64,000 nucleotides of DNA from Geoanaerobacter pelophilus (GTDB taxonomy: Bacteria > Desulfobacterota > Desulfuromonadia > Geobacterales > DSM-12255): contig NZ_JAHCVJ010000003.1 of assembly GCF_018476885.1 (NCBI RefSeq), positions 124,001 to 188,000 on the forward strand, written 5' to 3'. Below the pieces are notes generated by a model. It saw only the letters and a list, made by a program, of their open reading frames with translations. It made no database searches and had not been told where the DNA came from. Positions 41,925-50,478 of this stretch are shown here, piece by piece (the stretch's first letter is position 1; every line of letters begins with the position of its first letter). Made by a program: the position numbers and the translations under genes.

Positions 41925-42334
41925 TGCGTCCCCCTGAAAAATGCCGCGATGATCGTCAGGCCGATAATTACGGCAACCGACACAACGGTAAGCACATTGA
42001 CGAACCATTGCCCCTCCGGCAGCCACGATGCCCGCCATGCAGGCCTGTAAACCGGCAACCAAGGAAGGATGACAAAGAAGCAGCCTAGGATGATTACCGG
42101 ATAGATCAGAAAGGTCCCATGGCTTACCAGTTCCTGGATCCAGAGAAGAAACCATGCGGATTTAGCGGGGTTTGGGGGTACGCCCGGATCGGCAGGGCCA
42201 AGGAGAGGGGCTTGGATCAGAATCGCCCCGCAAAACAGCAGAAGACAAAGGAAGCATGCCGCAACGACAATCAACTGGAAAAAGTGAGGGGAGCTTTTAA
42301 GGTAGTCGGTTTTTAAGGAACGCGGCTGGTTCAT
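41900..42334 (-). CDS. Cytochrome b6f subunit IV-like membrane protein
   Basis: A 144-residue protein with three predicted membrane helices. The segment ADPGVPPNPAKSAWFLLWIQ matches the PetD / C-terminal cytochrome b region that helps form the quinol-oxidation site. It overlaps the cytochrome b gene by 4 bp and the tetraheme gene by 25 bp. Together with the 206-residue gene upstream it makes a split, b6f-type cytochrome b. Confidence 0.88.
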   Translation of the reverse strand: MNQPRSLKTDYLKSSPHFFQLIVVAACFLCLLLFCGAILIQAPLLGPADPGVPPNPAKSAWFLLWIQELVSHGTFLIYPVIILGCFFVILPWLPVYRPAWRASWLPEGQWFVNVLTVVSVAVIIGLTIIAAFFRGTQWQYAWPF

Positions 42335-42951
42335 AGGTAGGGTAGCACCCCCCTGTTTTTGCGGACCCGATAAAAATGAAGACCGGAAAGCCCCATAATC
42401 AGCATCGGCAAAATGGTTATGTGAAGAATATAAAACCTCAGGAGCGATGACACCCCGCCCACTTGGTCCGGCACCAGAACACCGTAAAGGAAATTCCCTA
42501 AGGGGAGCGATCTGAAAAGCTCCATGCCGGTCTGAGTAGCCCAGTAAGCTAGTTGATCAAGAGGGAGCAGATAGCCGGTATACCCGGAGAATACTGAGAG
42601 CAGCATGAGAGCGCACCCTATGAGCCAGTTGAAGTGGCGCGGGCGCTGGTAGGCGCCGGTCAACAGGACTCTTACAGTATGAAGAAAGATGAAAACCAGA
42701 AAAAGATGCGAAGAAAACCGGTGCAGGTTGCGGATGTAGCTGCCACCCCAGACATCGCGCTCCAGCGCAAGGATCGAGGCATAGGCGCGCTCCGGAACCG
42801 GTTGATAGTGAAAAAGCAGCAATGCCCCTGACAGGAGGAGCGAAAGCAGCGCTGTAAAGGCAAGCCCGCCCAGGCAAAAAGTATAGGATAACCTCAGGTT
42901 CTTTTTCAGAACCACCCGCGGGAAGAGATGTTTTATGAAATCCTTGAACAT
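42331..42951 (-). CDS. Cytochrome b6-like quinol oxidase subunit (N-terminal cytochrome b)
   Basis: A 206-residue integral membrane protein with four helices. Heme b histidines are placed in RNLHRFSSHLFLVFIFLHTV (two positions) and in ILHITILPMLIMGLSGLHFY. SGYTGYLLPLDQLAYWATQT matches the cytochrome b quinol-site loop. It oxidises menaquinol in the inner membrane together with the Rieske protein encoded 7 nt upstream. The separate subunit IV gene follows with a 4-bp overlap. Confidence 0.92.
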   Translation of the reverse strand: MFKDFIKHLFPRVVLKKNLRLSYTFCLGGLAFTALLSLLLSGALLLFHYQPVPERAYASILALERDVWGGSYIRNLHRFSSHLFLVFIFLHTVRVLLTGAYQRPRHFNWLIGCALMLLSVFSGYTGYLLPLDQLAYWATQTGMELFRSLPLGNFLYGVLVPDQVGGVSSLLRFYILHITILPMLIMGLSGLHFYRVRKNRGVLPYL

Positions 42952-42958
42952 TGGCCTC

Positions 42959-43351
42959 TCAACTGCTCACAAACAACCGATCGCCACGAACCTCGGCGTT
43001 TAACCGCTCCAGCGGCCTTGTAGCCGGCCCCCGCACAACCTTTCCCTCATGGTCGAAGCGGCTTCCATGGCACGGGCAAAAAATCCCCTCAGCAGTTACC
43101 GATACCGTGCAACCAAGATGAGTACAGACAAGACTGAACGCATAAATTCCATCCCTCCCCCTGGCTATAGCGACACGCTCTTCCCGGAAAACCAAAGCGC
43201 CTTCGGTAGGTATCGAATTTAGAGGGGTGCTGACCAGTTCTCTTTTTGCTACAGGCCTTGGCTGCAGAAAGCGCCACAAACCGGCCAGGGCCGCCCCCCA
43301 GGCAATCAAGGCGAAGATGAACCTCCGGCGCGATTGGAAAAGAGCTGCCAT
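42959..43351 (-). CDS. Rieske [2Fe-2S] protein
   Basis: A 130-residue Rieske subunit with an N-terminal membrane anchor (FIFALIAWGAALAGLW). The cluster boxes CTHLGC and CPCHGSRF are followed by the Rieske proline-region signature GPATRPLERL. It takes one electron from menaquinol at the periplasmic side and passes it to cytochrome c hemes. Its start overlaps the end of the 10-heme cytochrome gene by 46 bp, showing tight coupling in the operon. Confidence 0.94.
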   Translation of the reverse strand: MAALFQSRRRFIFALIAWGAALAGLWRFLQPRPVAKRELVSTPLNSIPTEGALVFREERVAIARGRDGIYAFSLVCTHLGCTVSVTAEGIFCPCHGSRFDHEGKVVRGPATRPLERLNAEVRGDRLFVSS

Positions 43352-44559
43352 CTTTCGATATACCCTTTCTGGAAAGTCGGCCCTCTATCCATAAGCCGCT
43401 TCACCCGTTCCTCCGGCAAAAATGAGCCATTTGCCACTCGCTGCCCTCTCCTGTCCCAGAACGACTCCAGCCCCATGCCGTCCTCAGCCAGACGGTAGAT
43501 CCGTGCATTCCGGCTTTCCAGGAGAAAACGCGATGCGGCATCGTGGCAGGAGTCGCATAACAGTGTACCGCGCCTTATGGTATGAGGAAAGAATGCCTTC
43601 CATTCCGCTGCAAGCAGGCGGTTCTCGTTGCCAACAACCTGCTCTCGGCGGATATGGGTGTAATAGGCTATGAATTGAGGCCTGATCGGGCTGACCATGC
43701 CGCGGCTGTTTAGTCCGAGGGGCGGTTCATCCTGTTTCCTCAGATAAGCGCTCTTAAGATATTCACTGGGAGTATCGCCCCCCTTGAGCCAGAAATCATC
43801 TCGGGACAGGCTTTCCGTGAAGCGAAGATAAAACGTCCCGTACTCCTGTGGCGCCCAGGCAGAATGACAGGCATAGCATTCCAGCTTTTCCAGGTGCGCC
43901 TTTATCCGGTGTTCCACCGGGCCGGCACTGACCTTGTGGCAATCCAGGCATCCTTTTGCCGATCTCTTCCCGATCGCCAGGCTCTGCATCGAATGACAGT
44001 CACCACAGCTAAGACCTTTTTCAAAGTGGATATCAGGACGCATGGTCAGATAGTAGTCACCGCCAGCACTCCTTCCCCGTTGATAGCGAAGGCTGTCCTC
44101 CCGCGGCGCCCGCCCGGCATAATCCCAGCCGACATAATACCCTTTGTGGCAAGAGAGACAGCGCTCGGTGACTGGTTTACGTAAATCATGTCCTCCCCCC
44201 TCGTGGCAGTCCAGACAGCTCTTCAGGTGACAACCGGTGCAGTTTTTCTCAAAGAAACGCCGGTCCACCTTTGCATAACTCCTGGTAACAAAAGCCTGCT
44301 CAGGTGCCCTTGTTGCCATATCACGATTGAAGAGTTCGCCAAATTTCTTATGGCAGCGTACGCAAGGAGAATCAGCCCCGGCTGCTGCAGGGTCAGCAAC
44401 AGTTGCAGATTCGCTCACATGGCAGTCAAGGCATGCTAAGCTACGATGGACACCGGTAACGGCTACCTGGTGACAGACGCGGCAGTTTTCAGCAGCAACA
44501 GAGACACCGATGCTAACGGCCATTAAGAATGCGGCAATGCAGAGCGTCGTCGAGCGCAC
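43306..44559 (-). CDS. Decaheme c-type cytochrome of the bc-type complex
   Basis: A 417-residue exported cytochrome with ten CXXCH motifs (CRVCH, CLDCH, CVRCH, CTGCH, CLDCH, CLSCH, CGDCH, CLDCH, CYACH, CDSCH). The signal peptide ends near VSVAA. The GTG start at 44559 is needed to keep that signal peptide; an internal ATG would cut it off. It overlaps the upstream 12-heme gene by 47 bp. Its C-terminal half (GLNSRGMVSPIRPQFIAYYT and RRGTLLCDSCHD) is similar to the same part of the 12-heme protein, so the two are paralogues. Confidence 0.9.
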   Translation of the reverse strand: MRSTTLCIAAFLMAVSIGVSVAAENCRVCHQVAVTGVHRSLACLDCHVSESATVADPAAAGADSPCVRCHKKFGELFNRDMATRAPEQAFVTRSYAKVDRRFFEKNCTGCHLKSCLDCHEGGGHDLRKPVTERCLSCHKGYYVGWDYAGRAPREDSLRYQRGRSAGGDYYLTMRPDIHFEKGLSCGDCHSMQSLAIGKRSAKGCLDCHKVSAGPVEHRIKAHLEKLECYACHSAWAPQEYGTFYLRFTESLSRDDFWLKGGDTPSEYLKSAYLRKQDEPPLGLNSRGMVSPIRPQFIAYYTHIRREQVVGNENRLLAAEWKAFFPHTIRRGTLLCDSCHDAASRFLLESRNARIYRLAEDGMGLESFWDRRGQRVANGSFLPEERVKRLMDRGPTFQKGYIERWQLFSNRAGGSSSP

Positions 44560-46387
44560 CGTAATTCAGCCCCCTTTCGTAAATCCGGTCCTTGTCCCGT
44601 CCCTTGTCGTGGCAGGTTATGCAGAGATTTGCCCTGAAGATCCGGCGAATCTCGGCCTCGTTCAGCGGTCGGGAGTTTTCCCGGGTGATTGCGGAAAAGG
44701 CCCTGACCCTGCCATCTGCCAGTTTGAGGAACCCGTCAAGCGATTTATCCGGACACTTCTCACACAGCAAAGTCCCTTCGATACTCCCAACAGTCATCAC
44801 CCCCTGGCCGAACCCAAGAAACCTGGGGTTGGCATGGCATTCCCGGCAACCTACCGCCTTTTTCCCAGTATTATGGGAATAAAAGGGAGCGAAACGCAGC
44901 TGGCGTTTACCTCTAAAGCGGGTTATCTGGTCGTCTCGTACAGTAGCACCGGTACCATCGATTTCGGTGACGAATGTCTGGCAGCCGGGGGTCACTGGTG
45001 ATATCCTGCCCCGCTGGTTAACCGCAAGGGGAAACGGGTATAGCATCCGGAAATCCTCAGTTTCACTGAAAGCGCCCGGAGTCTCTTTCCCCTTGATAAA
45101 GTCCATGGCTGTTTCGCGCAAGTCGTAAGTAGTGTGACAGCCGTAGCACTGAACCACAGTCCTTGAGTGGCAGGCAAAGCACTCCAGCCGCTCATGTCCT
45201 TTTACCGTATGCTCCGCAGTGCCGGTAATCACCTTGGCCGTAAAGAGCTTGCCGCTACGCTTGCCGATGACTCTGACTTTAGCGTCGCTGACAAAGACAT
45301 TGGAAAAACTTCGACCGTTACTGGTGAGCACCATATTCATGCCTGGCCGCATCTGCCTTGGGTAGCTCCTCGATTCGCGAACCGCCTCGTCACCGTCAAA
45401 CGCGATGGCCCGGTAAACCGGTGGCTTTGCTCCGCCGTGACAATCTTCGCAACTAATCTCCACCTGGCGGTACATGTTGCGATAGCTGTAACCGTCACCC
45501 ATGACATCGCGTGAGGTGTGGCAATCGATGCACTCCATACCAGCCGCAGCATGGACATCAGGCTCAATATGCACCGCATTCCTGTTGCCGGAGAGCTGTA
45601 CCGGCCCGGATTGGCCATTACGGGTCGGCACATGCCCATTGTTGCCGTCATACAATCCCAGGTATGACAACGCAATTCTGCCGCTCCGATTATGGCACTG
45701 GGAACAGACTGCAGCAGACGGCAGCGGTTCGAGCCTGTGGCTGGCAGAGGCTGGTGTCTTCCCTTTGATCACGGCGTCTTTGCCCATATATGTCGCCGAC
45801 TCATTGAACGGGAAATGACATGTCGCACAACCTCCGGCATGGTTCGACCGTTCGGCATCGGCAATCTCGATTCCGAGATGACAGCGGGAACAAAATTTTC
45901 GATAAAGCTCTCCGGAAAGATTGTCCAGCTCGGCCACCGGCAACAGCTTCTGCCTATTACCTCGTTCGTCGAAGGTATCACCGCCATGCGCACCATACTC
46001 CCCGGAGGTCTCCCCTTCCCAGGTCAGTTGGATGTTTCTGATCATCCCCCTGTTGGAGTACATCAGCCCACTCTTAACCCTTCCCAACTGGTATTGGTGG
46101 CAGGTTCCGCACCCCTGGTCCCAGCTATCTGCGGCTGAGGGGTTATGCCCCTGCGCCCGTTTCTTATAGGCGTTATCTCGAAAAGTGTAGTGACAGGATA
46201 TGCAACCAGAGTGGCTTGCTGATGCCGGTTCTAGCGCATGGTGGCAGACCAGGCATGACTCAGACTCCGATGAAGCAGGGGAACACGCGGTAACAGCAAC
46301 GATTAGCAAAACAGCGGGTAAACATCTGAGCAAAGAAGCAACTATTTCGGGAGATAAGCAGAGCACACCGTCATGGTCGCTTTGCAC
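44513..46387 (-). CDS. Dodecaheme c-type cytochrome lipoprotein of the bc-type complex
   Basis: A 624-residue reading frame with twelve CXXCH motifs and a likely lipobox (VTACS, about residue 35), so it is probably membrane-anchored in the periplasm or surface-exposed. A further site, GTLLCEKCPDK, aligns with the last heme motif of the decaheme paralogue but has Pro in place of the heme-ligating His. The true start is uncertain: the frame begins with GTG at 46387 and other GTG or TTG codons follow, none with a good ribosome binding site. It is the first gene of the six-gene bc operon and probably receives or stores electrons. Confidence 0.86.
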   Translation of the reverse strand: MQSDHDGVLCLSPEIVASLLRCLPAVLLIVAVTACSPASSESESCLVCHHALEPASASHSGCISCHYTFRDNAYKKRAQGHNPSAADSWDQGCGTCHQYQLGRVKSGLMYSNRGMIRNIQLTWEGETSGEYGAHGGDTFDERGNRQKLLPVAELDNLSGELYRKFCSRCHLGIEIADAERSNHAGGCATCHFPFNESATYMGKDAVIKGKTPASASHRLEPLPSAAVCSQCHNRSGRIALSYLGLYDGNNGHVPTRNGQSGPVQLSGNRNAVHIEPDVHAAAGMECIDCHTSRDVMGDGYSYRNMYRQVEISCEDCHGGAKPPVYRAIAFDGDEAVRESRSYPRQMRPGMNMVLTSNGRSFSNVFVSDAKVRVIGKRSGKLFTAKVITGTAEHTVKGHERLECFACHSRTVVQCYGCHTTYDLRETAMDFIKGKETPGAFSETEDFRMLYPFPLAVNQRGRISPVTPGCQTFVTEIDGTGATVRDDQITRFRGKRQLRFAPFYSHNTGKKAVGCRECHANPRFLGFGQGVMTVGSIEGTLLCEKCPDKSLDGFLKLADGRVRAFSAITRENSRPLNEAEIRRIFRANLCITCHDKGRDKDRIYERGLNYGALDDALHCRILNGR

Positions 46388-46537
46388 ACAACCGTTGTCA
46401 AGCGATTTATTTGAGTTATAACATTAATTGTTCTTGTTTTGTTACGGGATTTTGGTATATATTCAAAATATTGCATAAGCTAGATATCCCATCACGATTA
46501 ATATGCAAAAAATATGAGCAAGTAAAAGGAGGCTAAC

Positions 46538-47941
46538 ATGCTGTCATGTATCACCAACTGGCGAACACTCGCACTATCGCTGGCTGTAGGGGGAGTGGTC
46601 ACTGCTGCTCCGCTTCTTGCTGCCGACACCCCGGCAGGAACAGTCGAAGGTAGAAACACCAAGGTCTGCAGCACCTGCCACAAGGTCGAGGCAAGCACCT
46701 TTAGGGGATATTTCGAGACTGTGGCTATGAAGTCATCTTCGCTACAGGTAAAGGTTGACGATAAATCAGAAGTCCTCAAGTTTGACAAAGCAACGATCAA
46801 GGTGTCAAACCCTGATGTCAAGGATGGCGATGTCGAGAAACAGCTCAGGGGAATCAAGAAGAACCACGAGGTTAAAGTGGTGGTTGAGTTGAAGAACGGG
46901 GTCCAGTATGCCAAGGCGATAGTTGCTAAGCCGCCGATCAAGGTTGACGAAGCCAAGCTGATCAAGGTCGATGAAGTTGAGAAGCTTGTTGCCATGGGAC
47001 CGGAAAAGGGCAACTTTACCCTGATTGACTCCCGCCCGCTGCCCCGCTACCAGGATGGTTTTATCCCCGGTGCCATAAATCTGCCATACCCGGCATTCGA
47101 CAAGAATCTCGACAAACTCCCGGCAGACAAAAACCGGCTGATCATCTTTTACTGCGCAGGGATCACCTGTACCATGAGTCCTAAGTCACTGGAAAAAGCC
47201 GAACAGCTCGGCTACAAGAATGTAAAGGTCTATCGCGAAGGAATGCCGGGCTGGCTCCAGCGCAAACCCGGGGTGATGACGGTCAAGTTCATCAAGGAAG
47301 CATGGCTGGACAAGGAGATGCCGTTTGTCCTGCTTGATGCCCGTGCCCAGAAAGATGCAGAGCAAGCATTCATCAAGGGAGCAGTGTCCTTCCCGGTAGC
47401 CGACGAAAAGACTCTCAAGTTGCTGCCGAAAAAAGATGTAAAGGCGCCGATATTTGTTTATGACGCTGACGGCAAGGGGAATGCCCAAGCTGTTGCCCAG
47501 GGGATTGTCAAGGCTGGTTTTGCACCGGTACTGGTGGTAGACGGCGGCATTGCGGCATGGCAGAAGGCCGGCCTGCCTTTGGAAAAAGGGGCATTGGCCG
47601 CCAAGGCAGCTTACACTCCCAAGCCTAAAGCTGGTGAAATCTCCATCGACAATTTCAAGAAACTGATTGCAGCAATCCCTGCCGATACCATCATCATTGA
47701 TGTGCGGCTCCCCGACGAGGTAAAGGAAGGGGCTATTGCCGGTGCAGTCAACATACCGGCAGCAGAAGTAGACCAGAACCTGGCCAGACTCCCCAAGGAA
47801 AAGCGAATTGTCGCCTACTGTAACTCAGGCACCCAGGCTGAAATGGCGTATCATACCCTTAAAGGGAAAGGCTACCCTAATGTCTTTTTCCTGAACGCCA
47901 AAGTTGAGGTTGATGAGGGTAAAGTTGAGATAACCAGGTAG
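46538..47941 (+). CDS. Monoheme cytochrome c fused to three rhodanese domains
   Basis: A 467-residue exported protein (signal peptide ending near PLLAA). One heme motif, CSTCH (44-48), is followed by a beta-rich spacer (about 60-135). The first rhodanese-like domain (about 137-235) has Cys206 and Cys211 in YCAGITCTMS. The second (about 240-340) lacks an active-site Cys (VYDADGKGNAQA). The third (about 350-460) has Cys428 in AYCNSGTQAEMA. Rhodaneses carry sulfane sulfur as persulfide. The fusion to a heme suggests redox chemistry on bound sulfur or delivery of polysulfide to a reductase. AGGAGG precedes the ATG. It diverges from the bc operon. Confidence 0.85.
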   Translation: MLSCITNWRTLALSLAVGGVVTAAPLLAADTPAGTVEGRNTKVCSTCHKVEASTFRGYFETVAMKSSSLQVKVDDKSEVLKFDKATIKVSNPDVKDGDVEKQLRGIKKNHEVKVVVELKNGVQYAKAIVAKPPIKVDEAKLIKVDEVEKLVAMGPEKGNFTLIDSRPLPRYQDGFIPGAINLPYPAFDKNLDKLPADKNRLIIFYCAGITCTMSPKSLEKAEQLGYKNVKVYREGMPGWLQRKPGVMTVKFIKEAWLDKEMPFVLLDARAQKDAEQAFIKGAVSFPVADEKTLKLLPKKDVKAPIFVYDADGKGNAQAVAQGIVKAGFAPVLVVDGGIAAWQKAGLPLEKGALAAKAAYTPKPKAGEISIDNFKKLIAAIPADTIIIDVRLPDEVKEGAIAGAVNIPAAEVDQNLARLPKEKRIVAYCNSGTQAEMAYHTLKGKGYPNVFFLNAKVEVDEGKVEITR

Positions 47942-47962
47942 AATAACGATAGCATCAGCGAC

Positions 47963-48001
47963 AATACCCCCGCGAACTTGTGTTCCGGGGGTATTTTTTT
48001 G
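47963..48001 (+). terminator. Rho-independent terminator after the rhodanese-cytochrome gene
   Basis: Arms AATACCCCCG and CGGGGGTATT (47963-47972 and 47986-47995) are followed by a T run to 48001. Confidence 0.9.
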
Positions 48002-48049
48002 TCGTCACAGCTGGATATTTGCCTGTAATTCTGATATGAATTGCCAATT

Positions 48050-49411
48050 ATGACACATTCTCATCCGACAAAGGTCAAACGGGGGCTCTGGTCGAGCCGG
48101 CTCGGCTTCATCATGGCCTCGGCAGGGTCTGCCATCGGCCTCGGCAACATCTGGAAGTTCCCGTACATCACCGGCATGCACGGCGGCGGGGCCTTTGTAC
48201 TCTTTTTTATCTTCTGCATCGTCACTGTGGGAATACCGCTGATGATTGCGGAAATGATCATAGGGAGGCATACCCGCAAAGATCCGGTCGGCGCCTTCAA
48301 AGGGTTGCACGGCGGTGCCTGGGTACTCACCGGCTGGCTTGGGGTCATAGCCGGGTTCATGATCCTTTCCTATTACTGTGTGGTTGCAGGCTGGGCCGTT
48401 GACTATCTCTGGCTGTCTTTTAGAGGAACATTCACCCAACAGCATTCCGGTCAAGTGCCTGAGATTTTCTCGAATCTCCTTAGCAATGATCTGAGCCAAC
48501 TGTTCTGGCAGGCAGTATTTATGCTGATGACGGTCATAATCGTCATCGGCGGGGTCAAGAGCGGCCTGGAGCGGGCCAACAAGATCATGATGCCGATCCT
48601 GTTCCTCATTCTCCTGGTTCTTGCCGGTCTTGGGTTGAACTCGCCCGGAGGGGCCCAAGCGGTAAGGTTCCTCTTTTCTCCGGACTGGTCGAAACTGGAT
48701 CCGCCTGCCATGCTGGAGGCCCTCGGGCACGCTTTCTTCAGCCTGAGTCTGGGGATGGGAGCTATGCTGACCTACGGCAGCTACGCCGATGAGGAAACCA
48801 GTATTCCCAAAGTCGCCATTACCGTTTCCCTGATGGACACCCTGGTCGCACTGCTCTCTGGGCTGGCGATTTTTCCCATTGTATTTACCTATGGCATGGA
48901 GCCTGCCGCAGGCCCCGGCTTGGTGTTCAAAACCCTGCCGGTTCTTTTCAGCCGGATGCCGGGTGGCACCATTATCGCCACTCTCTTTTTCTTACTGCTG
49001 GTCTTTGCGGCATTGACCTCCAGTATCTCATTGCTGGAAGTGGTGGTCGCCTATTACTGCGATGAAAACCGCTGGGGCCGCAAAAAAGCCACGCTGGTAA
49101 TGGGAGCGATCATTTTCCTAATCGGCGTGCCGTCGGCCCTGTCCAACAACATGCTGAAGGATGTGCATATCATAGGCGCACGCAACTTCCTCGATTCCAT
49201 CGATCTTGCCTGCACCAACTATATCCTGCCGCTGGGAGGACTTCTGATTGCCCTGTTTTCGGGTTGGGTCATGACCCAAGGAATCGCCAAAGGGGAATTG
49301 CTGAAAGGTGACACCAACGCCTATATTTATCCAGCCTGGCACTTCCTGATTAAATATGTCGCCCCGGTGCTGGTGGCGCTGGTATTTCTCAATAAGGCCG
49401 GATTCTTCTGA
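48050..49411 (+). CDS. Sodium-dependent transporter, NSS (SNF) family
   Basis: A 453-residue membrane transporter with about 11-12 helices. The family opening SRLGFIMASAGSAIGLGNIW is followed by KFPYITGMHGGGAFVL, the unwound TM1 region with sodium sites. NSS proteins import amino acids or related solutes with Na+. The start is the ATG at 48050; a TTG three codons upstream is possible, and no clear ribosome binding site is seen. It lies between terminators, so it is monocistronic. The substrate is unknown. Confidence 0.93.
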   Translation: MTHSHPTKVKRGLWSSRLGFIMASAGSAIGLGNIWKFPYITGMHGGGAFVLFFIFCIVTVGIPLMIAEMIIGRHTRKDPVGAFKGLHGGAWVLTGWLGVIAGFMILSYYCVVAGWAVDYLWLSFRGTFTQQHSGQVPEIFSNLLSNDLSQLFWQAVFMLMTVIIVIGGVKSGLERANKIMMPILFLILLVLAGLGLNSPGGAQAVRFLFSPDWSKLDPPAMLEALGHAFFSLSLGMGAMLTYGSYADEETSIPKVAITVSLMDTLVALLSGLAIFPIVFTYGMEPAAGPGLVFKTLPVLFSRMPGGTIIATLFFLLLVFAALTSSISLLEVVVAYYCDENRWGRKKATLVMGAIIFLIGVPSALSNNMLKDVHIIGARNFLDSIDLACTNYILPLGGLLIALFSGWVMTQGIAKGELLKGDTNAYIYPAWHFLIKYVAPVLVALVFLNKAGFF

Positions 49412-49422
49412 GATTTTTCACA

Positions 49423-49453
49423 AAAAAAGCCTCCGCAAACGGGAGGCTTTTTT
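49423..49453. terminator. Bidirectional terminator
   Basis: A hairpin with arms AAAAAAGCCTCC and GGAGGCTTTTTT lies between the NSS transporter gene (plus) and the Lys-rich protein gene (minus), with A and T runs on both sides. Confidence 0.92.
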
Positions 49454-49469
49454 AGTAAACATCAGGAGA

Positions 49470-49688
49470 TCAGCAGCCAGCTGCTTCTTTTTTCTTCTTG
49501 GCAGGCTTTGCCTCTTCCTTCTTTTCATCTTTCTTCGCATCTTTTTTCTTGTCCTTCTTGGCATCCTTTTTCTCGGATTTCCCCTCTTTTGCGGCAGCTT
49601 CATCTTTTTTCGGTTCTTCCGCAAAGGCGAGCCCAGTGAGGCTGAAGGTAAAGAGCGTTGCTGCGACAAGAGCAATTATTCGTTTCAT
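49470..49688 (-). CDS. Small exported Lys/Ala/Glu-rich protein ending in Gly-Cys
   Basis: A 72-residue protein with a clear signal peptide (MKRIIALVAATLFTFSLTG, cut near LAFA). The mature part of about 49 residues consists almost only of Lys, Glu, Asp and Ala in short repeats (KKDAKKDKKKDAKKDEKK) and ends EAAGC. It should be extended or helical and very basic. It may bind acidic polymers, and the terminal Cys could allow attachment or disulfide formation. Annotation as a real gene rests on the signal peptide, the nearby terminator and GGAGG before the ATG. Confidence 0.7.
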   Translation of the reverse strand: MKRIIALVAATLFTFSLTGLAFAEEPKKDEAAAKEGKSEKKDAKKDKKKDAKKDEKKEEAKPAKKKKEAAGC

Positions 49689-49768
49689 CTGATTTCCTCC
49701 AATCGTTTAATGGTTGCACCGGATTTTACCGGATTTCTTATCATGATATCAAGCAGCATTAAAGCCCA

Positions 49769-50476
49769 TTATGTTATGTAATAAACAACCGGCTTGGTCC
49801 CCATCTCCTCCTTGTATCTGAAGACGTTCACTTTGGTTATCAGCTTGACGATGAGGCTGTTGGGATCATTCAGGTCACCGAAGTAGGTCGCATGCCCCAG
49901 ACAGGTCGTGGTGCACCGGGTCAGTTCACCCTTTTCGATCCGGTGGATACAGAAATGACATTTGCGGGCATTGCCGATCGGCGAGTGCCAATGGGTCTTC
50001 CGTTTGAAGCTCTTGCCATACTCGCCTGAGTTTTCCACCTCGTAAGTCTCGCCCTTCATGTCACCGGTATAATAGTGACCGACATCTGCCGACCTGGCTC
50101 CGTAAGAACAGGCAACCAGACAATAGCGGCAGCCGATGCACTTTTTATAGTCAATCACGACAATGCCATCGTCACGCTTGTAGGTCGCCGTTACCGGGCA
50201 GACCGGAGTGCAGGTCGGGGCATCGCACTGCATGCAGGGCCGTGGGAGAAAACGCATCGAGACGTTGGGAAACTCGCCGATCTCCTCTTCTTTCACTGGT
50301 CGGTAATGGATCTCAGGCGGAGTAAGGTTTTCCGACATGCAGCCGGTTGTGCAGGCATGGCAGCCGACGCATTTTTTCAGGTCAATGGCCATTCCCCAGC
50401 GGCGCTGATTACGCGGTTTCTTCAAGGCCCGCTGAAGATCGCTATGCATTATTTCCAGGATATCTTTATCTTCCAT
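49769..50476 (-). CDS. Ferredoxin-type iron-sulfur subunit of a molybdopterin reductase (PsrB/PhsB-like)
   Basis: A 235-residue protein with four [4Fe-4S] cluster motifs of the DmsB/PsrB type: CVGCHACTTGC, CMQCDAPTCTPVC, CIGCRYCLVAC, and CHFC with a later CTTTC. It passes electrons between the NrfD-type membrane subunit and the molybdopterin subunit. It is the last gene of the three-gene operon (2 nt after the NrfD gene). There is no signal peptide; it probably travels with the Tat-exported catalytic subunit. Confidence 0.92.
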   Translation of the reverse strand: MEDKDILEIMHSDLQRALKKPRNQRRWGMAIDLKKCVGCHACTTGCMSENLTPPEIHYRPVKEEEIGEFPNVSMRFLPRPCMQCDAPTCTPVCPVTATYKRDDGIVVIDYKKCIGCRYCLVACSYGARSADVGHYYTGDMKGETYEVENSGEYGKSFKRKTHWHSPIGNARKCHFCIHRIEKGELTRCTTTCLGHATYFGDLNDPNSLIVKLITKVNVFRYKEEMGTKPVVYYIT

Positions 50477-50478
50477 AA

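Noticed and set aside
49480-49620. Short repeats of TTCTT-rich sequence as a repeat array
   Set aside because: They are the lysine codons of the small exported protein, without regular spacers; not a CRISPR or tandem array.
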